A stretch of 53,526 nucleotides of DNA from Clostridia bacterium (GTDB taxonomy: Bacteria > Bacillota > Clostridia > Oscillospirales > JAAYXM01), in NCBI GenBank assembly GCA_017559855.1, contig JAFYQP010000047.1:1-53526 (forward strand), written 5' to 3'. Under the pieces are notes generated by a model. That model searched no databases. It saw nothing but the letters and a program-made list of their open reading frames with translations, and had not been told where the DNA came from. The number at the start of each line of letters is the position of its first letter. The first letter of the stretch is position 1. The position numbers and the translations under genes are program-made. Positions 1 through 5,914 of the stretch are shown here, one piece after another.

Positions 1-4
1 ATAT

Positions 5-80
5 TCCTCCTTAGCTCAGTCGGTAGAGCATGCGGCTGTTAACCGCAGGGTCGTTGGTTCAAGTCCAACAGGGGGAGCCA
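5..80 (+). tRNA. tRNA-Asn (anticodon GUU)
   Basis: A complete cloverleaf can be drawn. The acceptor arm 5-11 pairs with 70-76, G77 is the discriminator and CCA 78-80 is encoded in the DNA. The T arm is gttgg/ccaac around ttcaagt. The anticodon loop is ctgttaa, giving anticodon GTT at 38-40. It is the first of two tRNAs on the same strand, and probably belongs to a tRNA cluster whose earlier part lies outside the window. Confidence 0.96.
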
Positions 81-90
81 CAAATGAATG

Positions 91-119
91 TTGCCGTTGC
101 GTTTCTTTCGCGGCGGCAA
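91..119 (+). other. GC-rich hairpin between the two tRNAs
   Basis: Bases 91-101 (ttgccgttgcg) can pair with 110-119 plus one flanking base (gcggcggcaa), with two G-T wobbles and a short loop. The following bases are AT-rich (tatttatatt) but not a true T run. It may be a processing signal or weak attenuator between the tRNAs. Confidence 0.35.
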
Positions 120-141
120 TATTTATATTAAAAGTAAATAA

Positions 142-218
142 GGGCCTTTAGCTCAGTTGGTTAGAGCATCCGGCTCATAACCGGACGGTCCCGGGTTCGA
201 GTCCCTGAAGGCCCACCA
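142..218 (+). tRNA. tRNA with anticodon CAU, most like tRNA-Ile2
   Basis: The acceptor arm gggcctt (142-148) pairs with aaggccc (208-214), followed by A215 and an encoded CCA 216-218. The anticodon loop is ctcataa, anticodon CAT. A CAU anticodon can be initiator Met, elongator Met or the minor Ile tRNA whose C34 is converted to lysidine by TilS to read AUA. The ctcataa loop and the GGxCCTTTAGCTCAG start match bacterial tRNA-Ile2 as I remember it, whereas elongator Met tRNAs of Firmicutes usually have a ttcatac loop. The base pair at position 1 argues against initiator tRNA. The identity is therefore likely but not proven. One C-T mismatch is present in the T stem. Confidence 0.85.
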
Positions 219-223
219 AACGG

Positions 224-258
224 AAAGACACGCTATATAGCGTGTCTTTTTTCTTTTT
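224..258 (+). terminator. Rho-independent terminator after the tRNAs (copy 1 of a repeated palindrome)
   Basis: The stem gacacgct / agcgtgtc (227-234 and 239-246) has the tetraloop atat and is followed by a T-rich tract. The core 20-bp palindrome is identical to one at 1820-1839. It probably ends tRNA transcription, and may also serve the convergent XRE gene that ends at 288. Confidence 0.9.
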
Positions 259-287
259 TCTATGTAATAGTGCGATATAAAAAACGC

Positions 288-527
288 TCATTTTAACAGT
301 TCATCCACACTCATATCGAATATTTTACTTATTGCCACAAGTTCAATGTCAGTCACGAATCTTTTTCCGCATTCAATTCGCTGAATTGCGTTTTTGTCCA
401 CGTCGAGGCCAAACAATTGCAATCTATCCGCCAGTATTCGTTGTGATATGTTTAACTCTTTTCTCAAAGTAGCAATTTTCCTGCCACATATATTGTTGAG
501 TCCATCTTCACTCTTGTTAATAAACAT
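288..527 (-). CDS. XRE-family small transcriptional repressor (module 1)
   Basis: A 79-residue protein that is almost entirely one helix-turn-helix domain of the Cro/CI type (G-x-x-I-x-x-L-R-K-E, then the recognition helix region, ending ISKIFDMSVDELLK). An in-frame ATG lies at 546-548, but the sequence aaaggag sits directly upstream of the ATG at 525-527, so the start is placed there. It is divergent from the gene at 634 and shares a regulatory region with two 19-bp palindromes (543-561, 596-614), which suggests it represses that promoter and possibly itself. It is clearly homologous to the XRE protein at 5548-5793. Autoregulation is inferred. Confidence 0.85.
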   Translation of the reverse strand: MFINKSEDGLNNICGRKIATLRKELNISQRILADRLQLFGLDVDKNAIQRIECGKRFVTDIELVAISKIFDMSVDELLK

Positions 528-542
528 AAAATTTCTCCTTTT

Positions 543-561
543 TGACATTTAGTGGTTGTCA
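543..561. promoter_or_regulatory. Candidate operator O1 of XRE module 1
   Basis: TGACATT-tagtg-GTTGTCA is an imperfect 7-5-7 inverted repeat. Its right arm is the -35 element of the forward promoter. It shares size, spacing and left arm with the palindrome at 596-614. A bound repressor would block RNA polymerase. Confidence 0.65.
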
Positions 562-584
562 ATGAGAAAAGTATATGCTATAAT
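556..584 (+). promoter_or_regulatory. Sigma-A promoter for the islet genes
   Basis: TTGTCA (556-561), a 17-bp spacer and TATAAT (579-584). Transcription would start near 591, between the two operator-like palindromes. Confidence 0.8.
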
Positions 585-595
585 TTAATAAAATA

Positions 596-614
596 TGACA
601 TTTACAGAATGTCA
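596..614. promoter_or_regulatory. Candidate operator O2 of XRE module 1
   Basis: TGACATT-tacag-AATGTCA is a perfect 7-bp inverted repeat with a 5-bp spacer, just downstream of the predicted transcription start. With O1 it forms a pair 53 bp apart (start to start), about five helical turns. Confidence 0.7.
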
Positions 615-633
615 AAAAGAAGAGGCGATTTAT

Positions 634-816
634 ATGAGAAAGAAAACCGAAATCAAATTACCAAAAGGTAAGTTCAGTACCCTGTATTATTGTGGAGATT
701 GTCGCCATTTAGACCGTAGAGATGTAACAAAAGATGGAGAGGCTGCTTACTGCAAATTACATAGAACATACAGATGTTTTGATAAAGATTATGGCTGTTC
801 GGATTGGGAGAGATAA
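634..816 (+). CDS. Small cysteine-rich protein of unknown function
   Basis: A 60-residue protein not recognised as a known family. It has five cysteines arranged C-x2-C-x16-C-x7-C-x6-C (YYCGDCRHLD, then YCKLHRTYRCFDKDYGCSDWER), which suggests a small zinc-binding fold. The reading frame is open from an ATG at 595, but that ATG lies inside the operator palindrome next to the transcription start. The ATG at 634 has gaagagg at a proper distance and was chosen. It is the first gene under the XRE-controlled promoter and overlaps the next gene, implying translational coupling. Confidence 0.7.
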   Translation: MRKKTEIKLPKGKFSTLYYCGDCRHLDRRDVTKDGEAAYCKLHRTYRCFDKDYGCSDWER

Positions 817-1237
817 TACAATACAAATTAAAAGAGATGTCCTGGATGAAATATGTTTATCAATAAAACCGTATAAATATGAAACAGGTGGAATTATAGG
901 TATAAACGAAAGCGGAATAATATCCGATTTTCAGTTTGATGAAACTTATAGTTCCAATCCGTTTGAGTACAGTCCTAATGTTGATTTTTTAAATCAAGTA
1001 ATAAACGGCGAGTGGGCAAATAAAAATATAGCGTTTGTAGGCTTTGTTCATTCTCATTTGAATAATGATACGTTGTCAATGCAGGATGTTGTTTATGCAA
1101 GAGACATTTTGAAAGAAAACAGTTGTCTCGCAAATATTCTTATTGGTGTTATCAATCTTGATGAGAATAAAAACTATGTTGAAATGTATTTGGTAAATAT
1201 GCAAGAAAATTTTAAAATATGCTATAAAGTTATATAG
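791..1237 (+). CDS. JAB/JAMM (Mov34/MPN)-like metalloprotease domain protein
   Basis: About 148 residues. The catalytic-type glutamate lies in YETGGIIG and the metal site in FVHSHLNNDTLSMQD, which together resemble the JAMM signature (E...HxH...S-x-x-D) of prokaryotic JAB proteins that cut isopeptide bonds or process ubiquitin-like or sulfur-carrier proteins. The spacing between the second His and the Asp is nine residues, whereas the usual signature has ten, so activity is uncertain. The frame is open from 734, deep inside the upstream gene. The ATG at 791 is the best start, although its ribosome binding site is poor and it overlaps gene 634-816. No E1, E2 or ubiquitin-like gene is nearby. 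Confidence 0.7.
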   Translation: MAVRIGRDNTIQIKRDVLDEICLSIKPYKYETGGIIGINESGIISDFQFDETYSSNPFEYSPNVDFLNQVINGEWANKNIAFVGFVHSHLNNDTLSMQDVVYARDILKENSCLANILIGVINLDENKNYVEMYLVNMQENFKICYKVI

Positions 1238-1256
1238 AAAGAAAAGGAGTAAAGAT

Positions 1257-1718
1257 ATGGGAATATTAATTATATGCGTTATTTGTTGGCTGGTGTGGAA
1301 ACTTTTTAATTGGAATGATGCCAAACAATCAACATCACAAGCATCAAAATTATCTCAAACAGAAGAAAAAATTGTTAATTCAATCGAAGAAATATATAGT
1401 TTTGCTCAAAAAAACCATTCGATTCATCCTGTAGCAATTTATATGTTTCCTAGAAGAATTGCTTCAAATTATCTCTCATGCAGTATTAAACTGATAACAA
1501 ATTTGAGTGAAAGTGATATTTGGAGTGCTGAAAACGCTGCAGAAAAAGAGCGTCTATATTTGCAAGTGGCAATTGAGGAATATGGAGTCGTGGTGAAATA
1601 TGATTCCGCAGTAGATATTGGTGGTTATCAATCATTTGAGCGTAGCGTTTGGAACGCAATTAAAAGAAGACACCCGGATTGGAATTTCTCATCAGATGGA
1701 AAAAGTATCAGATTTTAG
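1257..1718 (+). CDS. Membrane-anchored protein of unknown function
   Basis: 153 residues with a strong binding site (aaaaggag) before the ATG. Residues 2-18 form one hydrophobic, Trp-rich membrane segment, followed by a polar linker and a mixed alpha/beta domain of about 120 residues that I do not recognise. The domain has an aromatic-rich end (RSVWNAIKRRHPDWNF). It is the last gene of the islet and is followed within 100 bp by the second copy of the palindromic terminator. Like its neighbours it is more AT-rich than the genes outside the islet. Confidence 0.65.
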   Translation: MGILIICVICWLVWKLFNWNDAKQSTSQASKLSQTEEKIVNSIEEIYSFAQKNHSIHPVAIYMFPRRIASNYLSCSIKLITNLSESDIWSAENAAEKERLYLQVAIEEYGVVVKYDSAVDIGGYQSFERSVWNAIKRRHPDWNFSSDGKSIRF

Positions 1719-1810
1719 GTTGGATAACGATCTTTCACTTTAAAATTAGTAAAAACTTTAATTTTTGGAACAATTTTAAACTACTAGCATCTAAATCATT
1801 CGGCTATTCA

Positions 1811-1850
1811 AAATAAAAAGACACGCTATATAGCGTGTCTTTTTATTTTG
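1811..1850. terminator. Bidirectional terminator (copy 2 of the repeated palindrome)
   Basis: gacacgctatatagcgtgtc at 1820-1839 is flanked by A-rich sequence on the left and T-rich sequence on the right, so it can act in both directions. The core and its A/T flanks match the terminator at 224-258. Confidence 0.85.
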
Positions 1851-1880
1851 TGGGTGCTTTGGCGTCTGTGTATGTATATA

Positions 1881-1909
1881 TTGAATCAAATTAGAATTTA
1901 TGGTATGAT
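1881..1909 (+). promoter_or_regulatory. Promoter of the aldo/keto reductase gene
   Basis: TTGAAT (1881-1886), a 17-bp spacer and TATGAT (1904-1909), about 35 bp before the start codon. Confidence 0.7.
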
Positions 1910-1942
1910 AACAAGAAAACATACTAAAAGGGTGTGAGCAAT

Positions 1943-3049
1943 ATGGCTTTTGATAAAGTAAAAGGCAGCCTTGGCTTTGGTTGTATGAGACTGCCGATGA
2001 AGGAAGAACAGGTTGACACAGCGGAATTTAACCGCATGATTGACTCTTTTATAGCGGCAGGATTTAATTATTTTGATACTGCACACGGCTATATTGACGG
2101 AAAAAGCGAAACTGCAATTAGGGATTGTTTATCTGCAAGATACAATCGTGAGGATTTCGTACTAGCCGACAAACTTTCATATTGGACGTTTGAAACCGAG
2201 GAGGACGTGCTTCCGCTTTTTGAAAAGCAACTTGAACTTTGCGGCGTAGAGTATTTTGATTTCTACCTTTTCCATAATATGAACAGGAAAGGATATGAAA
2301 AGCACAAAAAGTGTAACACCTTTGAAATCGTAAAAAAACTTAAAGAGCAGGGGAAGATTAAGCATATTGCAATGTCATTCCACGATAGTGCGGATTTTCT
2401 GGACGTAATTCTTACCGAACAGCCATATATGGAAGCGGTGCAGTTACAATTTAACTATCTTGATTACGATGATCCCACCGTGCAGAGCAAGGCGTGTTAC
2501 GACGTTGCGGTGAAACACGGCAAACCGATAATAGTTATGGAACCGGTACGAGGTGGCGGACTTGTGAATTTGCCGAAAGATGCGGCAAATGAACTTGAAA
2601 AATTAGGGGGCGGCAGTCGAGCATCATACGCCCTTCGTTTCGCGGCAAGTTATCCGCAGGTCTTTATGGTATTATCGGGCATGGGTAATATGGAAATGAT
2701 GAACGATAATATAGAAACTTTTACGGATTTCAAACCGATAACCGATGGAGAGCACGAAGTTCTGGTTAAAGTTCGTGAGAAAATAAGAGAATCAAAGCAA
2801 TTGCCCTGCACTAAATGTAATTATTGTACCGAAGTTTGCCCATGCAGTATCCCTATACCTGAAATTTTTGTAATTTACAATGATTTAATGGGTGCGAGGA
2901 TCTCACGCAAAGAAGCAAAAGAAAAATTGCTACCACTTGGCGAGAAAATAAAAAGTTGTGTCAAATGCGGCAAGTGTGAGAGTAACTGTCCACAAAGTAT
3001 AGAAATACGAAAAGTGCTTGAGGATCTTGCAAACTTCATTAGCGAATAA
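1943..3049 (+). CDS. Aldo/keto reductase with C-terminal two-cluster ferredoxin domain
   Basis: 368 residues. The N-terminal two thirds is an aldo/keto reductase barrel with the catalytic tetrad visible: D45 and Y50 (FDTAHGY), K77 (ADKLSYW) and H111 (YLFHNM). The C-terminus carries two 4Fe-4S motifs, CTKCNYCTEVCP near 289 and CVKCGKCESNCP near 339. This is the COG1453 type found widely in anaerobes, where electrons may come from ferredoxin or flavin rather than NADPH alone; the substrate is not known. A GTG lies in frame at 1934, but the aaaaggg binding site fits the ATG at 1943. It is a single-gene unit with its own promoter and terminator. Confidence 0.92.
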   Translation: MAFDKVKGSLGFGCMRLPMKEEQVDTAEFNRMIDSFIAAGFNYFDTAHGYIDGKSETAIRDCLSARYNREDFVLADKLSYWTFETEEDVLPLFEKQLELCGVEYFDFYLFHNMNRKGYEKHKKCNTFEIVKKLKEQGKIKHIAMSFHDSADFLDVILTEQPYMEAVQLQFNYLDYDDPTVQSKACYDVAVKHGKPIIVMEPVRGGGLVNLPKDAANELEKLGGGSRASYALRFAASYPQVFMVLSGMGNMEMMNDNIETFTDFKPITDGEHEVLVKVREKIRESKQLPCTKCNYCTEVCPCSIPIPEIFVIYNDLMGARISRKEAKEKLLPLGEKIKSCVKCGKCESNCPQSIEIRKVLEDLANFISE

Positions 3050-3134
3050 TTAGTGCAATATAGACTACTAAAATAAAATTTGCTATACTTTAGATAGAAC
3101 ATGAAGTGAATGAAAGAATATATTTGCTGATAAC

Positions 3135-3171
3135 AACGGAGTTGCAGTTTAACCGCAACTCCGTTTTATTT
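3135..3171 (+). terminator. Rho-independent terminator
   Basis: The 11-bp stem aacggagttgc / gcaactccgtt (3135-3145 and 3155-3165) has a nine-base loop and is followed by T-rich sequence. It ends transcription of the reductase gene. Confidence 0.88.
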
Positions 3172-3186
3172 ATTGCAATAAAACTA

Positions 3187-3215
3187 TTGCCGTTTTTTAA
3201 TTGGTATGATATAAT
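3187..3215 (+). promoter_or_regulatory. Promoter of the amino-acid permease gene
   Basis: TTGCCG (3187-3192), a 17-bp spacer and TATAAT (3210-3215). Confidence 0.75.
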
Positions 3216-3252
3216 AAAATGACTTAATTTTAGGGAAAATGGAGTAAAGTAT

Positions 3253-4647
3253 ATGACAACACTTGAGAAAAAATATGGTCTGACCACCGCTATCTGTATG
3301 GTAGTAGGCACGGTAATCGGATCGGGTATATTTTTTAAGGCACAAGACGTGCTTAATGCAACCGGAGGAAATATGCCTCTCGGCATCGTTGCGTGGATAG
3401 TTACCGGTTTTCTTATGATAGTTTGTGCGTCACAGTTTGCCGTGATGGCTACAAAATATGAGAAGGTGAGCGGTGTAGTTGACTATGCGGAGGCGACTTG
3501 CGGGTCTAAATTTGCATACTATGTTGCGTGGTTTCTTGTAAACATCTATTATCCGGGTATGACCTCTGTTCTTGCTTGGGTTTCCGCAAGATATTTTGGC
3601 GTTCTTTTCGGATGGGATAAGGCCGGACCTGAGGTTTTGGCAATGGCGGGATTTTTACTCATTGCGGCGTATACCATGAACTCAATTTCACCGAAACTTG
3701 CAGGTAAATTCCAGATTAGTGCAACGGTTATTAAATTAATTCCCATCGTACTTATGGCGATTATCGGCACTACAGTAGGACTTACAAACGGAACACTTGC
3801 AGGTAATTTCACATCAGTTGTTACCGAGGCTGTAGGCGGTTCAAGCAGTAGCGGACTTTTTGCCGCGATTGTTGCGACGGTTTTTGCATACGAGGGATGG
3901 ATTGTTGCCACCTCAATCAATGCAGAACTTGAAAACCCGAAAAAGAATCTCCCGATTGCGCTTATCATAGGATCACTTATTGTAGTTGCGGCATACGTTT
4001 TATATTTTATTGGTGTTGCCGGTGGTGCAAGTAGTGACGTTTTAATGCGTGAAGGTGCAACTTCTGCATTTAAAAATGTGTTCGGCGGAATCGGCGGAAC
4101 GCTTTTAAGCGTTTGCGTTATCGTTTCATGTCTCGGAACACTCAACGGTCTTATGGTAGGTGTAACTCGTGGTATGTACGCTATTGCGGTACGTGATGAA
4201 GGCCCGATGCAGAAAGTTTTCAAGCAGGTTGACAATGCGACCAATATGTCTACAAACTCCGCAATTTGGGGACTTTTCGTTTGCTCCGCTTGGCTTCTCT
4301 ATTTCTACGGTGCAAATCTCGCACCAAATGGCGGATGGTTCGGCCTTTTCAATTTTGACTCCTCCGAACTTCCTATTGTTACCATTTATGCAATGTACAT
4401 TCCGATTTTCATCGCTTGGATGATAAAAGAGAAGAATGAGGGCGTGTTCAAGCGTTTTGTTCTGCCGTCAATTTCTATTATCGCTTGTTTGTTTACCGTT
4501 TTTGCGGCGATATATGCACACGGTATTACGCCGTATCTTATGGCGAAAGCCGAGGGCAGATTTGCATTCCCGGTTCTGTTCTATATGGTTGTTTTTGCGG
4601 CCATTATGGTAATCGGTGTATTTTTCAGAAAACCCAAAAATAAGTAA
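3253..4647 (+). CDS. APC-superfamily amino-acid permease
   Basis: 464 residues with about twelve hydrophobic membrane segments. The first carries the glycine-rich signature VVGTVIGSGIFFK of amino acid/polyamine/organocation transporters. The loop AYEGWIVATSINAELENPKKNLP is typical of the LAT-like branch. It is an inner-membrane importer or exchanger of amino acids; the substrate cannot be told from sequence. GGAG at 3241 lies eight bases before the ATG. It is a single-gene unit with its own promoter and a strong terminator that begins in the stop codon. Confidence 0.9.
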   Translation: MTTLEKKYGLTTAICMVVGTVIGSGIFFKAQDVLNATGGNMPLGIVAWIVTGFLMIVCASQFAVMATKYEKVSGVVDYAEATCGSKFAYYVAWFLVNIYYPGMTSVLAWVSARYFGVLFGWDKAGPEVLAMAGFLLIAAYTMNSISPKLAGKFQISATVIKLIPIVLMAIIGTTVGLTNGTLAGNFTSVVTEAVGGSSSSGLFAAIVATVFAYEGWIVATSINAELENPKKNLPIALIIGSLIVVAAYVLYFIGVAGGASSDVLMREGATSAFKNVFGGIGGTLLSVCVIVSCLGTLNGLMVGVTRGMYAIAVRDEGPMQKVFKQVDNATNMSTNSAIWGLFVCSAWLLYFYGANLAPNGGWFGLFNFDSSELPIVTIYAMYIPIFIAWMIKEKNEGVFKRFVLPSISIIACLFTVFAAIYAHGITPYLMAKAEGRFAFPVLFYMVVFAAIMVIGVFFRKPKNK

Positions 4648-4689
4648 TAAATTAAAAGGACGTCCTAAAGACGTCCTTTTAATTTATTA
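4645..4689 (+). terminator. Very long-stem terminator
   Basis: A perfect 20-bp stem (4645-4664 with 4670-4689; core aaaaggacgtc / gacgtcctttt) with a five-base loop. The stem starts at the stop codon of the permease gene. A and T runs on either side would let it work in both directions. Confidence 0.9.
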
Positions 4690-4690
4690 C

Positions 4691-4719
4691 TTGCAAACGC
4701 ATAAAATGCGTGTTATACT
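4691..4719 (+). promoter_or_regulatory. Promoter of the DUF2752-TM2 gene pair
   Basis: TTGCAA (4691-4696), a 17-bp spacer and TATACT (4714-4719). Confidence 0.72.
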
Positions 4720-4762
4720 GACAAAAAGAGACAAAATGAAAGGGTAATCTTACATATTCTTT

Positions 4763-5110
4763 ATGATTAAGAAATTTGGCCTATTGCTACTTATGGCAAT
4801 TTATTTTTTGATAGCGTATACTCTTCTTGAATATTATGATATTACCTGCGTTTTTCTTGAGTTTCTAAAAATACCGTGCCCCGGATGTGGAATGACACGG
4901 GCACTCGTATCCCTTTTAAATATGGATTTTGTCGAGGCGGTAAAACATAACGTTGTAGTGTTTTTTATGCCGTATGTTTTTGCGTATATATTCTTTGATT
5001 TTAAGGGCAGGGTACATAACGTACTGCTCGGCTTAATTGGTATAATTGCCGGTGTAAACTGGTTAATTAAAATAATATTATTTTTGGGAGGCTATGTAAA
5101 TGTTTTGTAA
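4763..5110 (+). CDS. DUF2752 family membrane protein
   Basis: 115 residues. The motif CPGCGMTRALVSLL is the hallmark of DUF2752, a small membrane protein family of unknown role. It has three to four hydrophobic segments: residues 4-22, after the motif, and at the C-terminus. The nearest binding site (aaaggg) is about 18 bases upstream of the ATG, so translation may be weak. It overlaps the TM2 gene by 11 bp. DUF2752 and TM2-domain proteins often occur together, and a shared membrane function is plausible. Confidence 0.88.
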   Translation: MIKKFGLLLLMAIYFLIAYTLLEYYDITCVFLEFLKIPCPGCGMTRALVSLLNMDFVEAVKHNVVVFFMPYVFAYIFFDFKGRVHNVLLGLIGIIAGVNWLIKIILFLGGYVNVL

Positions 5111-5501
5111 GAATTGCGGAAGCGAAATGAACGAGAATGCAGTTGCATGTATGAGTTGCGGCTTTGCAAAGGGTACGGGTGAAAAGTTCTGTGCAAACTG
5201 CGGAAGCGAAATTAACCCCGGTGCTGCAATCTGTATCAAGTGCGGTGCAGCAGTAACGGGCGGTGTTGCAGGTGGCGAGCAGAAGTCTAAGTTAACTGCT
5301 GTATTACTTGCGTTTTTCTTAGGCGGTATCGGTATCCACGATTTCTACCTTGGTTACAACAAGTACGGTATTATCAAGATAATCTTAACCGTATGTACCG
5401 GTGTTGGCGGCAGCATCTGGGCATTGGTTGACTTTATCCGACTCTTAACCGGTTCTTTAAATACCGACGCAAATGGTATTGAATTAAAGAAAGAATTCTA
5501 A
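5100..5501 (+). CDS. Double zinc-ribbon TM2-domain membrane protein
   Basis: 133 residues. Two zinc ribbons lie in the N-terminal half (MFCKNCGSEMN with CMSCG, then KFCANCGSEIN with CIKCG). They are followed by a TM2 domain: hydrophobic segment, the GGIGIHDFYLGYNKYGI motif, and a second hydrophobic segment. gggagg before the ATG is a good binding site. The function of TM2 proteins in bacteria is not settled. It is translated together with the DUF2752 gene and closed by the palindromic terminator at 5511-5549. Confidence 0.9.
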   Translation: MFCKNCGSEMNENAVACMSCGFAKGTGEKFCANCGSEINPGAAICIKCGAAVTGGVAGGEQKSKLTAVLLAFFLGGIGIHDFYLGYNKYGIIKIILTVCTGVGGSIWALVDFIRLLTGSLNTDANGIELKKEF

Positions 5502-5510
5502 AGTTACATA

Positions 5511-5549
5511 AAAATAACCCCTTGTGGCATAGCCACAAGGGGTTATTTT
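5511..5549. terminator. Bidirectional palindromic terminator, left copy
   Basis: An 18-bp perfect stem (5511-5528 with 5532-5549; core accccttgtggc / gccacaaggggt) with loop ata. A-rich and T-rich ends let it serve both the TM2 gene and the convergent XRE gene, whose stop codon lies inside it. The 39-bp core is the exact reverse complement of the core at 6578-6630. Confidence 0.92.
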
Positions 5550-5793
5550 ATTTATCTTCAAATAACTCTTCCATTTTTACACCGAGGATTTTTGAAATAG
5601 TATAAATTTCTCTATCTGTTGCACATCTAACTTGCCCTTCCAATTTGGAATAACTTGTGGGGTTCATATTGCAACCCATAACCTGAATTTTTGCAATAAA
5701 ATCCTTTTGCTTTATACCTTGTTCTTTACGCAGACGTTCAATGTTTTTGCCGACTAAATTTTTGTCACCATATACTTGCTTTCTGAGTTTCAT
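5548..5793 (-). CDS. XRE-family small transcriptional repressor (module 2)
   Basis: 81 residues, essentially a single helix-turn-helix domain (VGKNIERLRKEQGIKQKDF, then the ISKILGVKMEELF end). It aligns along its length with the XRE protein at 288-527, so the two regulators are paralogues. Of two in-frame ATGs, the one at 5791-5793 has aaaagga at nine bases and is preferred to 5797-5799. It is divergent from the zinc-ribbon gene at 5915. Three copies of a 17-bp palindrome lie in the shared control region, one overlapping its own ribosome binding site, consistent with autorepression. Confidence 0.85.
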   Translation of the reverse strand: MKLRKQVYGDKNLVGKNIERLRKEQGIKQKDFIAKIQVMGCNMNPTSYSKLEGQVRCATDREIYTISKILGVKMEELFEDK

Positions 5794-5799
5794 AAGCAT

Positions 5800-5816
5800 A
5801 ATTCCTTTTTAGAATT
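5800..5816. promoter_or_regulatory. Candidate operator O1 of XRE module 2
   Basis: AATTCC-ttttt-AGAATT is a 6-5-6 inverted repeat lying over the ribosome binding site of the XRE gene. It resembles O2 and O3. Confidence 0.5.
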
Positions 5817-5842
5817 TTTACTTATTATATTCTTAAAACACA

Positions 5843-5871
5843 TTGACATAATTCCGTTTTGAAATTATAAT
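5843..5871 (+). promoter_or_regulatory. Consensus sigma-A promoter of the zinc-ribbon gene
   Basis: TTGACA (5843-5848), a 17-bp spacer and TATAAT (5866-5871), a perfect match to consensus. Operator O2 fills the spacer and O3 lies at the transcription start. A promoter this strong with built-in operators suggests tight repression with high induced expression. Confidence 0.88.
5850..5866. promoter_or_regulatory. Candidate operator O2 of XRE module 2
   Basis: AATTCC-gttttG-AAATT reads as a 6-5-6 repeat, AATTCC / GAAATT, between the -35 and -10 elements. Confidence 0.6.
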
Positions 5872-5878
5872 GTACTTA

Positions 5879-5895
5879 AATTCCAATACGGAATT
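5879..5895. promoter_or_regulatory. Candidate operator O3 of XRE module 2
   Basis: AATTCC-aatac-GGAATT is a perfect 6-bp inverted repeat with a 5-bp spacer near the predicted transcription start. It lies 29 bp from O2 (start to start). Confidence 0.65.
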
Positions 5896-5914
5896 AAAAA
5901 AGGAGGATAAAGTT

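Noticed and set aside
3549-4244. A 231-codon open frame on the minus strand
   Set aside because: It lies antisense to the permease gene, has no ribosome binding site, and its translation is low-complexity (Ala, Pro, Thr, Ile) as expected for a shadow of a membrane-protein gene.
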